From: Trypanosoma brucei gambiense DAL972
Lineage: Eukaryota > Euglenozoa > Kinetoplastea > Trypanosomatida > Trypanosomatidae
Direction: 5' to 3'
Length of the DNA stretch: 64,000 nucleotides
Assembly (NCBI RefSeq): GCF_000210295.1
Contig: NC_026743.1
Coordinates: 2,046,001 to 2,110,000, forward strand
The notes under the pieces are model-generated. The model made no database searches. It was not told the origin of the DNA and worked only from the letters and a program-made list of their open reading frames with translations. A program made the position numbers and the translations under genes. Shown here piece by piece: positions 37,025-46,891 of the stretch (position 1 is its first letter; each line of letters opens with the position of its first letter).

Positions 37025-38281
37025 ATGTCGGATGGGGGGAATGTACTTGGTCGACCAGGGGATTGCAACAACAGCATAGAAACTGCCAAAAGCAACCTTC
37101 ATTGCTCCGCGTCCACTGATGCCTCTGCTGCCCAAAATGTTCCGGTACCAGTTCCAGACCCTGGTCTTAATGCTACCGTAGGTGCTGACTCAGTTCTTGC
37201 CCCTCCTGTTGGTACGGATGAACAAGACGATGACAGCTCTGTGGAGTCCGCCTCGGTGAGCGCTTCTGGCAACCCAGAAAATGAAGAAAATCTACTTGTC
37301 GATGAGTTTGGCTTCATTATCGATGAAGAAGAACATGATCGGGTGCAGCGGTACATCAGAGGCATTGACGGTAAACGTGTTGCTCGGCGCGAGGTGAAAT
37401 GGCAGAAGATGCAGGCGAACTGGGAGTCAATGAGCAAGAAACGTCGTAGTAAAGTGAAGTCGCGCTGCCGCAAGGGTATTCCATCTTCTTTTCGGGGTGC
37501 AGCGTGGCAGCTATTGATAGGCTCGTACTTGGAAATGCTGAACCCCGGCAACGAGGGCACATATGATTGCCTTCGCCTCAAAGATATCTCGGATGAAGGG
37601 TTGAAAGGAACAATTTCGCGGGACCTTCCGAGGACCTTCCCGAAGCACGTTTTGTTTAGAGAAGAGGGCGGTATTGGACAGACATTTTTGCGCAATGTAC
37701 TTCACGCCTACGCTAACATCGACCCGGAGGTGGGGTATGTGCAGGGCATGGCATTTGTTGTTGGTGCGCTCTACACGCAGATGACCGAGGAGGAGACATT
37801 TTGGGCTTTGCACACTCTCATGAACGGCGAAAAGTATCGGTTGCGGGAGATGTACAAACCGGGGTTTCCTATGCTTCATAAACTTTTCTACCAGTTACAG
37901 CGGTTGATGGCCAAACTGCTTCCCAACCTATACGAGCACTTTGAGGAGCTTGGTGTTCACCCAACATACTATGCCTCACGGTGGTTTATGACACTGTTTG
38001 TGTATGACTTTAACTTTCGTGCTGTGTTGAGGATTTGGGACATTTTTTTGAGTGAGGGGTGGAAGATTATATTTCGTATCGCTATTGTTTTGCTGAAGTT
38101 GGAGGAGCGGCGATTGCTTGCCATGTCTTTTGAGGAGATCATCTTTGCAACGAAAACTCTTGAACAGGGCAAAGATCCTGATGAACTTATTCGGCGAGCA
38201 CATGGGGTCCGGTTTAAGACAGCTGAGCTGGAGGCCTTCGCGAGGGAGTATGAATTAACCAAACGTGAAGGGCAGGTGTGA
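37025..38281 (+). CDS. TBC-domain Rab GTPase-activating protein 2
   Basis: The protein has 418 residues, starting at ATG 37025. A disordered acidic N-terminus of about 95 residues (Pro, Asp, Glu, Ser) precedes the TBC domain. The arginine finger is Arg203 in ISRDLPRTFP and the glutamine finger Gln240 in YVQGMAF, both intact. The remaining landmarks, CRKGIPSSFRGAAWQLL, LHAYANIDPEVGY, WFMTLFVYDFNFRAVLRIWD and SEGWKIIFRIAIVLL, align step by step with the first TBC gene at 33665-34687. The two are therefore paralogues, differing mainly in the extra N-terminal tail here. The C-terminus (RAHGVRFKTAELEAF) also matches RKALSVKFKTADLVRW in the first copy. Rab target unknown. Confidence 0.95.
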   Translation: MSDGGNVLGRPGDCNNSIETAKSNLHCSASTDASAAQNVPVPVPDPGLNATVGADSVLAPPVGTDEQDDDSSVESASVSASGNPENEENLLVDEFGFIIDEEEHDRVQRYIRGIDGKRVARREVKWQKMQANWESMSKKRRSKVKSRCRKGIPSSFRGAAWQLLIGSYLEMLNPGNEGTYDCLRLKDISDEGLKGTISRDLPRTFPKHVLFREEGGIGQTFLRNVLHAYANIDPEVGYVQGMAFVVGALYTQMTEEETFWALHTLMNGEKYRLREMYKPGFPMLHKLFYQLQRLMAKLLPNLYEHFEELGVHPTYYASRWFMTLFVYDFNFRAVLRIWDIFLSEGWKIIFRIAIVLLKLEERRLLAMSFEEIIFATKTLEQGKDPDELIRRAHGVRFKTAELEAFAREYELTKREGQV

Positions 38282-39158
38282 GCTGTGTGTTCACTGCATT
38301 TTGTGGCTAATTATCTCGTCATCGTACATAAATGATCTTTGTGCCGGCGCTTCTTCATCTTTTAGTTTAGACCCTCTCTTTTTGTCTTCCAGGAACAGGT
38401 GGTTTGCCCGGGTACATTTTATTGGTGGTTCCCCGCATCTTTATTGTGCCAGCAGAAAGTTTTGGATATGGTTCTGTTTCGGGGCTGTTGTGACATTTTT
38501 TTCTGACAACAGGGGTCTTTCGTTTGTTCCACTTTCCGTTTGCTTTCCGTTTAGGTACCGTTCCCCCTTTTTTTTTCGGCTGCGGTCGCGACTGTTTTGC
38601 ATATACTTTTTTTTTTTCGTTACCATACAGGATAAAAAACTACCTCATTGTTGTCGTTACTGTAGCAGTGACACACACACAAGTGCACATTTTTACTTGT
38701 ATTCATGCCAGCTGCGGTATCCGTTTTCCATATGTTGGTGGTGTTTTTTTTTTTTTCATTTATCTTTGTGAGTCACCTTATTTTCCACCCTTCCTTTCAA
38801 GTTTCTAAGTCTTTCCTTGGTGTTTACATTAGGTGCTGTAACACACAAGCGTTGAGGCTCACTTGCGCTCATTTTTCCGTTTTCATGGTTATTCTCGTCT
38901 TAAACCAATTAGCTAACTAAACATTCGAAAGGTGCAACCTCTGCTACCGTCCCCCTTTTTTTTTGTGATCATATATTTGGTACTTTAGCAACGTGTTGTC
39001 TTTTCTTTCTTTCGCACTTACTCACTGGCGCACTCTTTTCCTTGTTTACTTGTGCGGATGTATAAGGAGGAAAAGAAACAAGAACGGAACAGATAATAAA
39101 GGTCAACAAGGTGAGCCACCATTAAACTGATAGGTAGGAAGGAGGAGTCCTTGTTCAA
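38282..39158 (+). other. Intergenic, no supported gene
   Basis: Strongly T-rich, with runs at 38568-38576, 38610-38618, 38744-38756 and 38956-38965, typical of a 3' UTR followed by splice signals. Two frames (38265-38771, 38524-38808) are translations of these runs. No gene. Confidence 0.6.
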
Positions 39159-42100
39159 ATGAAGGCAGCGCAACCCGTTGTTGTGGATGTGGAAGAGACA
39201 TTTGACAGCGTGGCTGAGAAGTTGTGGTGTGCGTTGCCCTCCGTGGCCAAATTCCACGCCACATTTGAGAAGACACCAATTCTTGGTGCTGAAAGCGGTA
39301 ATGTGGGTGTAGTGCCACAGCAATCCTCCGTGGAGGACACTTCTGAGGCTGCGGCAGCAAAACTGGACCCACCCGTGACAATACGGGATGCAGTGGTTCC
39401 TGTTGATGAGATGCAACACCTCGCTGGTTGTGTCTACACGGCGTGCCACACGAATCCTGTGGACGCCGATGTGGAAGCTGCTGTCGCCGCGATTTTAGAC
39501 AAAGGGGATGAGGAAAATTCTGTCGAATACAGCTGGGGTGATTTCCGTGAGTTTCTGGAGCGTGTCGAGTCGCAGTGGATGGAGTGGGCCGACATGGACC
39601 AGAAGTGGCTGGCAGTCACGGAAAGACAGCACATTCAGGTACTGAAGGACTTGTTAGAGTCGATAACTTATGATGTAGAACCTTTTGGACTGCTGCCACG
39701 TGACAAAGTTCTTACGATGCGTTCCACTATTGTTCACACGAAGCAGCTGCGGACTCTATTTAAGACTTTCGTTGATTTTGTGTCTCCTCCTGAGTACCCG
39801 GCGGTTTATGACAAGCTGTGGGGGCTGCTTATCGCATCTCAAAACGGCTGTGAAGTTGCGGAAGTGAGCCCAGAAACCCCTCTTGAGCTGAACTCTTTCA
39901 CTAAATTCGTTCTGTGGTTTTGCCTTTCGATATTCGTAAACGCCACGGAAGCAGGATTAGTTGTGGCTGCCAAGACGTTGTGGCTCAGGCACCTCAACGA
40001 GCGAGGTGTTATGTTAAAAAAACAGTTTGTGGATGTGTGTCGCTACATGTGTAAGTTTTACAGTGTTGGTGGAAGTGATGTAGAATATTTTGAAAAATGT
40101 TGTGCCCGCAGTGAAGAAGCTCTACAGGGCTCAGACGAACTTCCCCCATTCGCACTTTTCCAACAGTACATGCAGCCCACAGAAGGCCGCATGCTGGTCG
40201 ACCCGAACGATCTCTACATTCCAGAAGAGCTCGAGCGGAGTAAATGGATGGAGGAACTTTACCGCATGAATTGCAGTTCCAACCGCATTATTGTTCATGG
40301 CCGCCGGGGTGTTGGAAAGTCACATCTGGCGGCTTCCTTGGCGAAGCGGTTGGGTTGCGTTCACTTGGATGCTGGAGAGCTCGCCCTCGAAGCAGAAGCT
40401 GCAGCTCCGGCCGATCCACTCGGGGCACAGTTACGTGAATGCACGGATGCAGATGCCCCCATTTCGCTCGCAACCCTCGCAGCACTTGTACGCAAGAAGA
40501 TATGTAGCAGCGAAACACGGTATAGGGGTTATGTGTTCAGCGATATTCCATTTTTTTCTAGCGAGAATGACGCGGAGAAAATCAGTTTTTTTACCGATTG
40601 TGGTCTTTTGGATGAACTTGTGCCCACCACATTTGTGCTGGTGGATTGTGAAAACGAGTTTCACCCCGAACGACTTGAGGCTACACTGGCGGCACGGGAG
40701 TCAGACCACCAGGAAGAACTGAGTCTTTTGAAAGAGGAGAAAGAAGAGGAGGCTTCTTACGAGGCACTGGCGCAAAAAATTGAGGAGTTGAAGGCGACAT
40801 TGTCGCAAATTACTACAAAACAGGAGGTGGAGGGTGGTGCGGAGGCACCGGAAGGCGAGGAAGCGAACGCTCCGGAGCTGGATCCCGAGGAGGTTGAGAA
40901 GGACTTGAAACAGTTACTTGAGGATCAAACTGTACAAGAAGAGAGGAAGATTGAGCAGGCTGATTCCCGCATCGCCCGTACCAAGAAGTATAGGGAATTG
41001 AGATTAAGGAGGCTCGTTGCGCAAACTCTCTCCGAGGGATACGAAAGCGGTAATGAAATGTCTCTGACAGCATTGCCATGTTTCGAGACCGCTCTCTGTC
41101 GTGCCCGCTTGATGGGTCGGTGTTTGACGGTTGACTGTGCTTCCGTTGCGGAGGAGGCTGTTACCTACATTGTGGACACGCTGTCATTACAACCCTGCGT
41201 CAAACCCTGGGCCCTTGTTGACAAGGTGGAACGGGACCCCGAAAGGGAAGGAAGCGTATTTGATGACCCGGATATCGAGCGTCTCACGGAGGAGTTTGCC
41301 ACCAACTTCGGTGTAATGACCTCAAGTCGGTGGAAGCGTTTCTGCCCTGTGACATTTGCTGAGCATGGCGTCTTGGTAGAGGGCTCCATAGCTTTCGGAT
41401 GTGTGTTTCGGCAGCAGCTCTTTTACCTCGCATCCGAGGAAAAGCTTTCGATGTTTAGGGCAAACCCATGCCTCTATCTTGGTACACTTCCGCTGAGTAG
41501 GGAACCAATACTTCTTCTTTCCCTTGTTGAACCTCAGAATGATGCGCAACTTTCACCCACTGATATGCAAATATTGGTACGGAAACTGCACGAGCAACTG
41601 GATCTAACTCCCATGGCCTTTAGTGAGTTCACTACCCTTTGGGACAGTCACCGGTTGTTGAAGGGGAAGCGTGCAGAAGTGTTGTCAAATAGAACAAAGT
41701 ATGAAGTTGTTGAGCGAAAGCAGCGTGCTGATCGGCTGAAGAAGCGTTTGGCGCAAGAGAAGCGAAAGAAGAAGTCTCAGAAGAGTCCTGGAAAAGGTAA
41801 GGGCAAGAAAGCTAAGTCTGTTGTGGAAGAAGTTACCGTAGAGGAATACAAGGGGTGGGAGAAGAAGGCGGAGGCACCGGAGACTATTGCCACACGCATC
41901 GCGAAAAATTTGGAAGAGAGGCTTGAACGCCAGAATACACTTGTCCCCGTTTTGGTGCACGCGTTGGACGACAACCCCCTTAGTGGGTTCGATCAACTGT
42001 TTTCAGAGAAGGTCGTACCTCGCACAGTGGTCGTACTGCAGTATGAGAAACCGACGAAGGCGGAGGATAGTGCGGTGCTGGAACCGTCAGCAGCTGAAGG

Positions 42101-45100
42101 GGTGGAGGAAAATAGCGGCGAAGTTCCAAAGGTTCTTCTCCCGCAAGAGGTCGTGCTGGATAAGTTGTCAGACCTTCCGGACGGTGGTGTCGATACCGTG
42201 GCTGAGGTGTCACCTCATGACGTCGCCATTCACCGTATTGTCGTTAATGACAAGGATGTGCACGCGTTAGTCACGGAAATCATGCAAGCTGTATGCCCTG
42301 GTATGGACCCTGTTGGGGTGGGCGTTGTTGATGATGCGGTGGGTGAGGATGATGAGGAAGATGCACAGGAGTTTGATGATGATGAAAACGAGGAGGATGA
42401 TGTACCAACCGCAGTCAACCCCGCCATCAAACCAGGAAAAACGTTCCTAAACCAGTTTGGTACCACGTTGGAGTTTTGTCCGGTGACTCTTTGCGAAAGG
42501 AGACTCTTAGTACGAGGCCAGAGTGATCACTGTCTGCAGTATCGAGGTTACGTGTACACATTTGCTTCACTGGAGGCGAAAACAAAGTTTGAGTTCAACC
42601 CCCTTCGCTACATGCGTTCCTCGTATTCGCTTCCCCCATGTCGCATGTGGATCGTTGGTCAGTCGAAAAGTGGTAAGAAGACCCTTGCACAATCACTCCA
42701 CGAAGCCTACGACGTGCCGTATTTCCAATACAATAGGAAGTTGTTTGACCAATGCGTTGAAGTCGCTATGACTCCCACAGGTGGCGTGATTAGCAATATT
42801 TTTATCCCACCGCAGACTTTTGACAATCCTTATCTTGCATTAGCCGCGGGGATCTTAAAAGAGGTGCAGGAGTTTGACCCAGAGCAGGAGCGGCGCATGA
42901 AGTTGCGTGAGGAAGCTGAGCGAGAGCTGGAGCGACGCGAGGAGGCGGCAAACAATGGGGATGAAGAGGAGGATGAACTCGACGAAGAGGCCGAAGCGCG
43001 GTTGCAGGAACATTTGGCATTCGAGCCTGAAACTGAGCATGACCGTCAGTTGCGGCTAAGTGAGGCATACCTGAAGGTCGCGGGTTGTGTCACGCACATA
43101 GAGCCTTTCGCTTCGAAGGGTTACATCATGGTGTGTCCTCCCTTTTCTGACGGTGATATAGAGGTTCTATCATCCGTGGACGCTATTCCTGAGGTTACAG
43201 TGAATATGGAGGTTTCGGATGAAATCTATTTTAAACGTAACAAGGAGGCGATGAGCAGCGTAAGTTATTCTGAAATGTCATCAGGTGGTATACCAGAAGT
43301 CCGTGAGGAGCCCGTGGTTAATGAAGAAGCCAAACTTTTGAGGAGGTTAGAATATGAAGATAGGCGGAAGGAGCGTGAAGTGGCCAGGTGGCGCCGTCGC
43401 CACATTGGCGCAGATGACCCGGAGTCAGACGTAGACGAGGAGCTTGGGGACGAAGGAGCTGCTGGAGGTGGGAACGATGAAAGCCAAGAGGATGAAGCTA
43501 ATGAGCGTCCATTTGATCAAGATTTGATCGTGGAAAAAGAAGCCGTTGGAGAATTTGCGGAAGCTGTTGAGGAGCGTTCAATCCCGATGATCGTACTCAA
43601 TGGCGATCTCTCCCGGAATGCCGTTTTTCGCAGGGCGGTCCGTCGGTTGAGTAGGTTTTTAGAAAATCGTCGCTCCCTTTTGCACGCCCCGCAAATTGTG
43701 CGGTATGAGGATGCCACTCGGATGCTCGAGTCAGGCGAGGCAACCCTGTCATGCTTCGGCAGCACCGATCCCGTGACGCTGTATGACCTCAGACACGGAA
43801 GTAGGCGTGTATGCAAATGGAGGCCGGATGGTGCATATCTGGAGGAGGAACCTTTGATAGAACCTGACTCGTCTTCTTCCGACGCCCAGGGGACAGCAGT
43901 TCCTGAAGGAAGTGAGGGTAAAGATGAATCAGAAGACACTCTCGATTCCGGCGATAGAAAGCCAGAGCCCCCTCAGTTAGACACGTCTTCCACGGAGGGA
44001 GACACTGAAAGTGGTGACGATGAGGAGATGAGTGAGCTGGATTCAGAGTTACTGGATGAAATCACCGAAAAATTCGCTAATCGACGTCGACGTGAATGGC
44101 TTCGTACATGCCAGCGTGTGGCCCTCCTCCATGGCCGTTTATTCTTCTTCGAGAGTGATGAAACGCTCTTACGCTACATGCAGAATCCTCTTCTTTTCAT
44201 TCAACAGCCTCCGCCACAGCCTCCACTACGGAGCATGCCCGTGATTACATTTTATGACGATGACGGTGCGTATCCCCCTGAGAATAGCGGGCCGTCGAGG
44301 AAGCGATGTACCGCTGAGCACGTAGCCTTCAATCTAAACTGGATTTATCTTTCTCTTCCGAAGCTCCTCTCCTGGAGCGCAGTAAATGCTTCCTTGCTTT
44401 CTTTGTCGAGAAAAGCTATTGATGCTGTTCTTAGCGGTTCTGTGGATGATGCTTTGGTGGCCCGGTTGCTAGGTCATCGACTCAATGCGGCTGATGCTAA
44501 GCAGAACGGCGTTGTGCTCCACAACTTGCCGAGGACCCCCGACCAATACCGTCTGCTTTTGGCGTGGGGACTTAAGGTGGACAAAATATTTCAATTTGAT
44601 GACAATTACAGGGACGTTGCGACCCTAATGAAGTCAACGGCCACCATTGAGAAGCAACTGACGACGGCTCGAGTATCTGTCGCCGGTCTCTCTGAAATTT
44701 GCGACTGTATTGATGGTTTCGTCGTCAACGAGGGTCGTGCAATTTTATCTCACCTAACGGGGTTCCCTATAGATATAGACAATTCATACCACACGGTAGC
44801 CGATATTGAGACGCATCTCTCACCATATCGCTGGTTCTGCCCTTACAGTTGGTGTTTGGGTGAAAACCTTGTGGACCAGGAGAAGGCTGACTGCCGTTTC
44901 GCGGCTTTGTACGATGGCCAGTACTACTTTTTTTCTTCTGAGGAGTACCTCGAGAGGTTTCTTCTGTGTCCCTCGCAGGTGACGCTTCCACCCGGATTCA
45001 AAGCCCTCCCGACCCCTCTTCCCGTGCGGGTACAACCCAGCACAGAATATGCGTTCGAGTTGGAGGGATGCTGTCCTGTTCTCCTATACGATACACGGGA

Positions 45101-45668
45101 AAACCGAGGCCTTCGTGGTGTATTGGAACCTGTGGCAAGGAAAGGTGACCCGTCTTGCATTGTTGAGTATGGCGGTTGCTACTACGCCTTACTTGATGAG
45201 GAAGCAGTCCGAAGGTTCCTCATGCGTCCATGGCAATATGTGGACGGAGCGAAGTTGCCGCCCTCGCGGAAGGTGCCACTACCGGAAGGTAAGACGATGT
45301 CTACCATTGATGAAGAGGAGTTCATCCGCCGTATACTTTACGACCCTGTTGCGCACGCTCTGATAGCCGTGGCGGAGGTGCGCCCAAAGTACTACGGGCT
45401 GTCGCTGGAAGAGTCTGCGCTAAAGTATATTGCCCTTCACATGAAATGCTTTAATCCCAAGAATAGTGAGATACAAGCCAAGCAGTACAAGAAGAAGTTT
45501 GAAATTTTCAGCAAGCAATCTACATTGTACAAAACTATAACGATGCATTCCAACAGTATTACGCAGAATGAAAAGTTTGCAGAGCTTTGCGATGAGTGGG
45601 AGAATTCCAAGTATGGCCGCGAAAAGGAGCTTTCAATACACTGCGGTTGTGAGACAGAGCCCGTTTGA
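39159..45668 (+). CDS. Giant AK9/FAP42-like adenylate-kinase-related protein
   Basis: The protein has 2169 residues, starting at ATG 39159. Adenylate-kinase-type nucleotide sites occur at least twice. IIVHGRRGVGKSHLAASLAK (P-loop at residues 381-388) is intact. MWIVGQSKSGKKTLAQSLHE (from residue 1167) is a P-loop with Lys in place of the usual Ser/Thr. Between and after these are Glu-rich coiled coils and several Cys-led modules of about 50 residues near 729, 1107, 1651, 1894 and 1972, each ending in a pattern of (Y/F)F.S.E....F..NP..Y. Large multi-AK proteins of this build are AK9 in mammals and FAP42 in the Chlamydomonas central-pair apparatus. A flagellar axoneme role, supplying or buffering nucleotides or acting structurally, is therefore likely. 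AMP-binding residues of each unit could not be verified. Confidence 0.88.
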   Translation: MKAAQPVVVDVEETFDSVAEKLWCALPSVAKFHATFEKTPILGAESGNVGVVPQQSSVEDTSEAAAAKLDPPVTIRDAVVPVDEMQHLAGCVYTACHTNPVDADVEAAVAAILDKGDEENSVEYSWGDFREFLERVESQWMEWADMDQKWLAVTERQHIQVLKDLLESITYDVEPFGLLPRDKVLTMRSTIVHTKQLRTLFKTFVDFVSPPEYPAVYDKLWGLLIASQNGCEVAEVSPETPLELNSFTKFVLWFCLSIFVNATEAGLVVAAKTLWLRHLNERGVMLKKQFVDVCRYMCKFYSVGGSDVEYFEKCCARSEEALQGSDELPPFALFQQYMQPTEGRMLVDPNDLYIPEELERSKWMEELYRMNCSSNRIIVHGRRGVGKSHLAASLAKRLGCVHLDAGELALEAEAAAPADPLGAQLRECTDADAPISLATLAALVRKKICSSETRYRGYVFSDIPFFSSENDAEKISFFTDCGLLDELVPTTFVLVDCENEFHPERLEATLAARESDHQEELSLLKEEKEEEASYEALAQKIEELKATLSQITTKQEVEGGAEAPEGEEANAPELDPEEVEKDLKQLLEDQTVQEERKIEQADSRIARTKKYRELRLRRLVAQTLSEGYESGNEMSLTALPCFETALCRARLMGRCLTVDCASVAEEAVTYIVDTLSLQPCVKPWALVDKVERDPEREGSVFDDPDIERLTEEFATNFGVMTSSRWKRFCPVTFAEHGVLVEGSIAFGCVFRQQLFYLASEEKLSMFRANPCLYLGTLPLSREPILLLSLVEPQNDAQLSPTDMQILVRKLHEQLDLTPMAFSEFTTLWDSHRLLKGKRAEVLSNRTKYEVVERKQRADRLKKRLAQEKRKKKSQKSPGKGKGKKAKSVVEEVTVEEYKGWEKKAEAPETIATRIAKNLEERLERQNTLVPVLVHALDDNPLSGFDQLFSEKVVPRTVVVLQYEKPTKAEDSAVLEPSAAEGVEENSGEVPKVLLPQEVVLDKLSDLPDGGVDTVAEVSPHDVAIHRIVVNDKDVHALVTEIMQAVCPGMDPVGVGVVDDAVGEDDEEDAQEFDDDENEEDDVPTAVNPAIKPGKTFLNQFGTTLEFCPVTLCERRLLVRGQSDHCLQYRGYVYTFASLEAKTKFEFNPLRYMRSSYSLPPCRMWIVGQSKSGKKTLAQSLHEAYDVPYFQYNRKLFDQCVEVAMTPTGGVISNIFIPPQTFDNPYLALAAGILKEVQEFDPEQERRMKLREEAERELERREEAANNGDEEEDELDEEAEARLQEHLAFEPETEHDRQLRLSEAYLKVAGCVTHIEPFASKGYIMVCPPFSDGDIEVLSSVDAIPEVTVNMEVSDEIYFKRNKEAMSSVSYSEMSSGGIPEVREEPVVNEEAKLLRRLEYEDRRKEREVARWRRRHIGADDPESDVDEELGDEGAAGGGNDESQEDEANERPFDQDLIVEKEAVGEFAEAVEERSIPMIVLNGDLSRNAVFRRAVRRLSRFLENRRSLLHAPQIVRYEDATRMLESGEATLSCFGSTDPVTLYDLRHGSRRVCKWRPDGAYLEEEPLIEPDSSSSDAQGTAVPEGSEGKDESEDTLDSGDRKPEPPQLDTSSTEGDTESGDDEEMSELDSELLDEITEKFANRRRREWLRTCQRVALLHGRLFFFESDETLLRYMQNPLLFIQQPPPQPPLRSMPVITFYDDDGAYPPENSGPSRKRCTAEHVAFNLNWIYLSLPKLLSWSAVNASLLSLSRKAIDAVLSGSVDDALVARLLGHRLNAADAKQNGVVLHNLPRTPDQYRLLLAWGLKVDKIFQFDDNYRDVATLMKSTATIEKQLTTARVSVAGLSEICDCIDGFVVNEGRAILSHLTGFPIDIDNSYHTVADIETHLSPYRWFCPYSWCLGENLVDQEKADCRFAALYDGQYYFFSSEEYLERFLLCPSQVTLPPGFKALPTPLPVRVQPSTEYAFELEGCCPVLLYDTRENRGLRGVLEPVARKGDPSCIVEYGGCYYALLDEEAVRRFLMRPWQYVDGAKLPPSRKVPLPEGKTMSTIDEEEFIRRILYDPVAHALIAVAEVRPKYYGLSLEESALKYIALHMKCFNPKNSEIQAKQYKKKFEIFSKQSTLYKTITMHSNSITQNEKFAELCDEWENSKYGREKELSIHCGCETEPV

Positions 45669-46093
45669 GATATTATCTTCGTTGGAGTGTACGTTACTGT
45701 TCTTCCCACGATTGTCAGAAACGGTGAAGATGGTTATGTAAATAGATGGAAAGAAAAGAGAGGTATCCTGCATAGTATTTTGTTGCCACCCCCTTCTTTC
45801 ATGTGCTACAGGTGCCCTCTGTTTAGATGTTGCTAACCCGCGCGTACATTTCAGGTAGAGCAAATATATATATATATATATATATATAGCACTGTGGCTT
45901 CATCATCTTTGGATTTTGTCTTTTTTTTTTTGCAGGCTGTTGGTGTGTCCCCTTCCCATCTCTATACCTCCTTCTTTTCTTTCTCCTTCCTTTTTGTTTT
46001 TTCTTCACTTCATACACTCTTTGAGTCGCCGTTTCATTTCGAATTACTGACCCAGCGGGGGACACGTTATTTAGTGAGTGCGTGGGGACAAAA
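45669..46093 (+). promoter_or_regulatory. Intergenic with TA repeat and splice signal
   Basis: A TA run lies at 45866-45889. Pyrimidine-rich DNA at 45918-46020 (a T10 run near 45920) precedes AG candidates at 46054-46055 and 46072-46073 for the OTU gene. No gene is seen. Confidence 0.55.
45866..45889. repeat. (TA)n microsatellite
   Basis: A dinucleotide TA run between the AK9-like and OTU genes. Confidence 0.92.
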
Positions 46094-46891
46094 ATGCTGC
46101 GCTTCCGGGTTCGCCTCCCGAAAGGCAAGGAGCCTGTTTCCATGGATCTTGATGGCACTACGACTTGGGGTTCGTTCGTGCAATCTATCAGTTCCCTAAC
46201 CGACGTGCCGTGCTCGCAATTGCGGATTCTTAGTGGGTTCCCACCACGTCCCGTTGAGGTTGGTGATGGCGCTGCTTCCATTGCCAGTGTGCTTCCGGGG
46301 GGAGGAAACGTAATTGTGCAAGTGGGCGAGGCGGATGTGGTTAAGGGGAAGACAGAAGGTCGTTACGTGCCCCCAGTTGACGGCAAGTGGCATTTTGTTC
46401 GGCGCGTTTGCCCTTCAGATAATTCTTGTTTGTTCCATGCTGCAGCTTATGTCCTCCGTAACAAGAGCCGAGTGGATGGACCGTCCCTGCGCAAAGAGTG
46501 CGCCGATATTGTGCAAGCATATCCGAATGTCTTTAATGAGAAAACGATTCTTGACCGGCCAAACCGCGAGTACGTCGATTTCATACGGAACCCAAACGCT
46601 TGGGGCGGGGCGATCGAACTTATGGTCCTCAGCTTCCTCACGCAAACTGAGATTGTTGCACTTGATTTGACGTCGTCTAATGTTTTGCACTTCGGTGAAG
46701 ACAACAATTATACCGTTCGTGCCTATGTTGTGTTTAATGGGCAGCACTACGATGCTATCGCTATGAACCCCATGTTTAATTCACCTCAAGAGAGCGAGGA
46801 TCAGGTCCTGTTTAGTTCTACGGATGCCGAAGTCCTTAATCGTGCTAGACGCTTCGTTGCTGACGAGGCTAAAAAGTTGCGTTTGCGGTAA
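46094..46891 (+). CDS. OTU1: OTU-type deubiquitinase, OTU1/YOD1-like
   Basis: The protein has 265 residues. The frame opens with GTG at 46082, and ATG 46094 gives MLRFRVRLPKG, the start of a UBX-like (ubiquitin-fold) N-terminal domain of about 80 residues, as in yeast Otu1 and human YOD1. The OTU catalytic core follows. Asp109-Asn-Ser-Cys112 is the DNSC motif with nucleophile Cys112, preceded by RRVCPSDNSC. NPNAWGGAIELMVLSFLTQT is the substrate-binding part, and His218 in NGQHYDAI is the catalytic base. YOD1 and Otu1 trim ubiquitin chains on substrates of p97/Cdc48, notably in ERAD. The usual C-terminal C2H2 zinc finger is absent. The chain ends in a basic helix (RARRFVADEAKKLRLR) instead. 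Activity is expected because the catalytic residues are intact. Confidence 0.95.
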   Translation: MLRFRVRLPKGKEPVSMDLDGTTTWGSFVQSISSLTDVPCSQLRILSGFPPRPVEVGDGAASIASVLPGGGNVIVQVGEADVVKGKTEGRYVPPVDGKWHFVRRVCPSDNSCLFHAAAYVLRNKSRVDGPSLRKECADIVQAYPNVFNEKTILDRPNREYVDFIRNPNAWGGAIELMVLSFLTQTEIVALDLTSSNVLHFGEDNNYTVRAYVVFNGQHYDAIAMNPMFNSPQESEDQVLFSSTDAEVLNRARRFVADEAKKLRLR

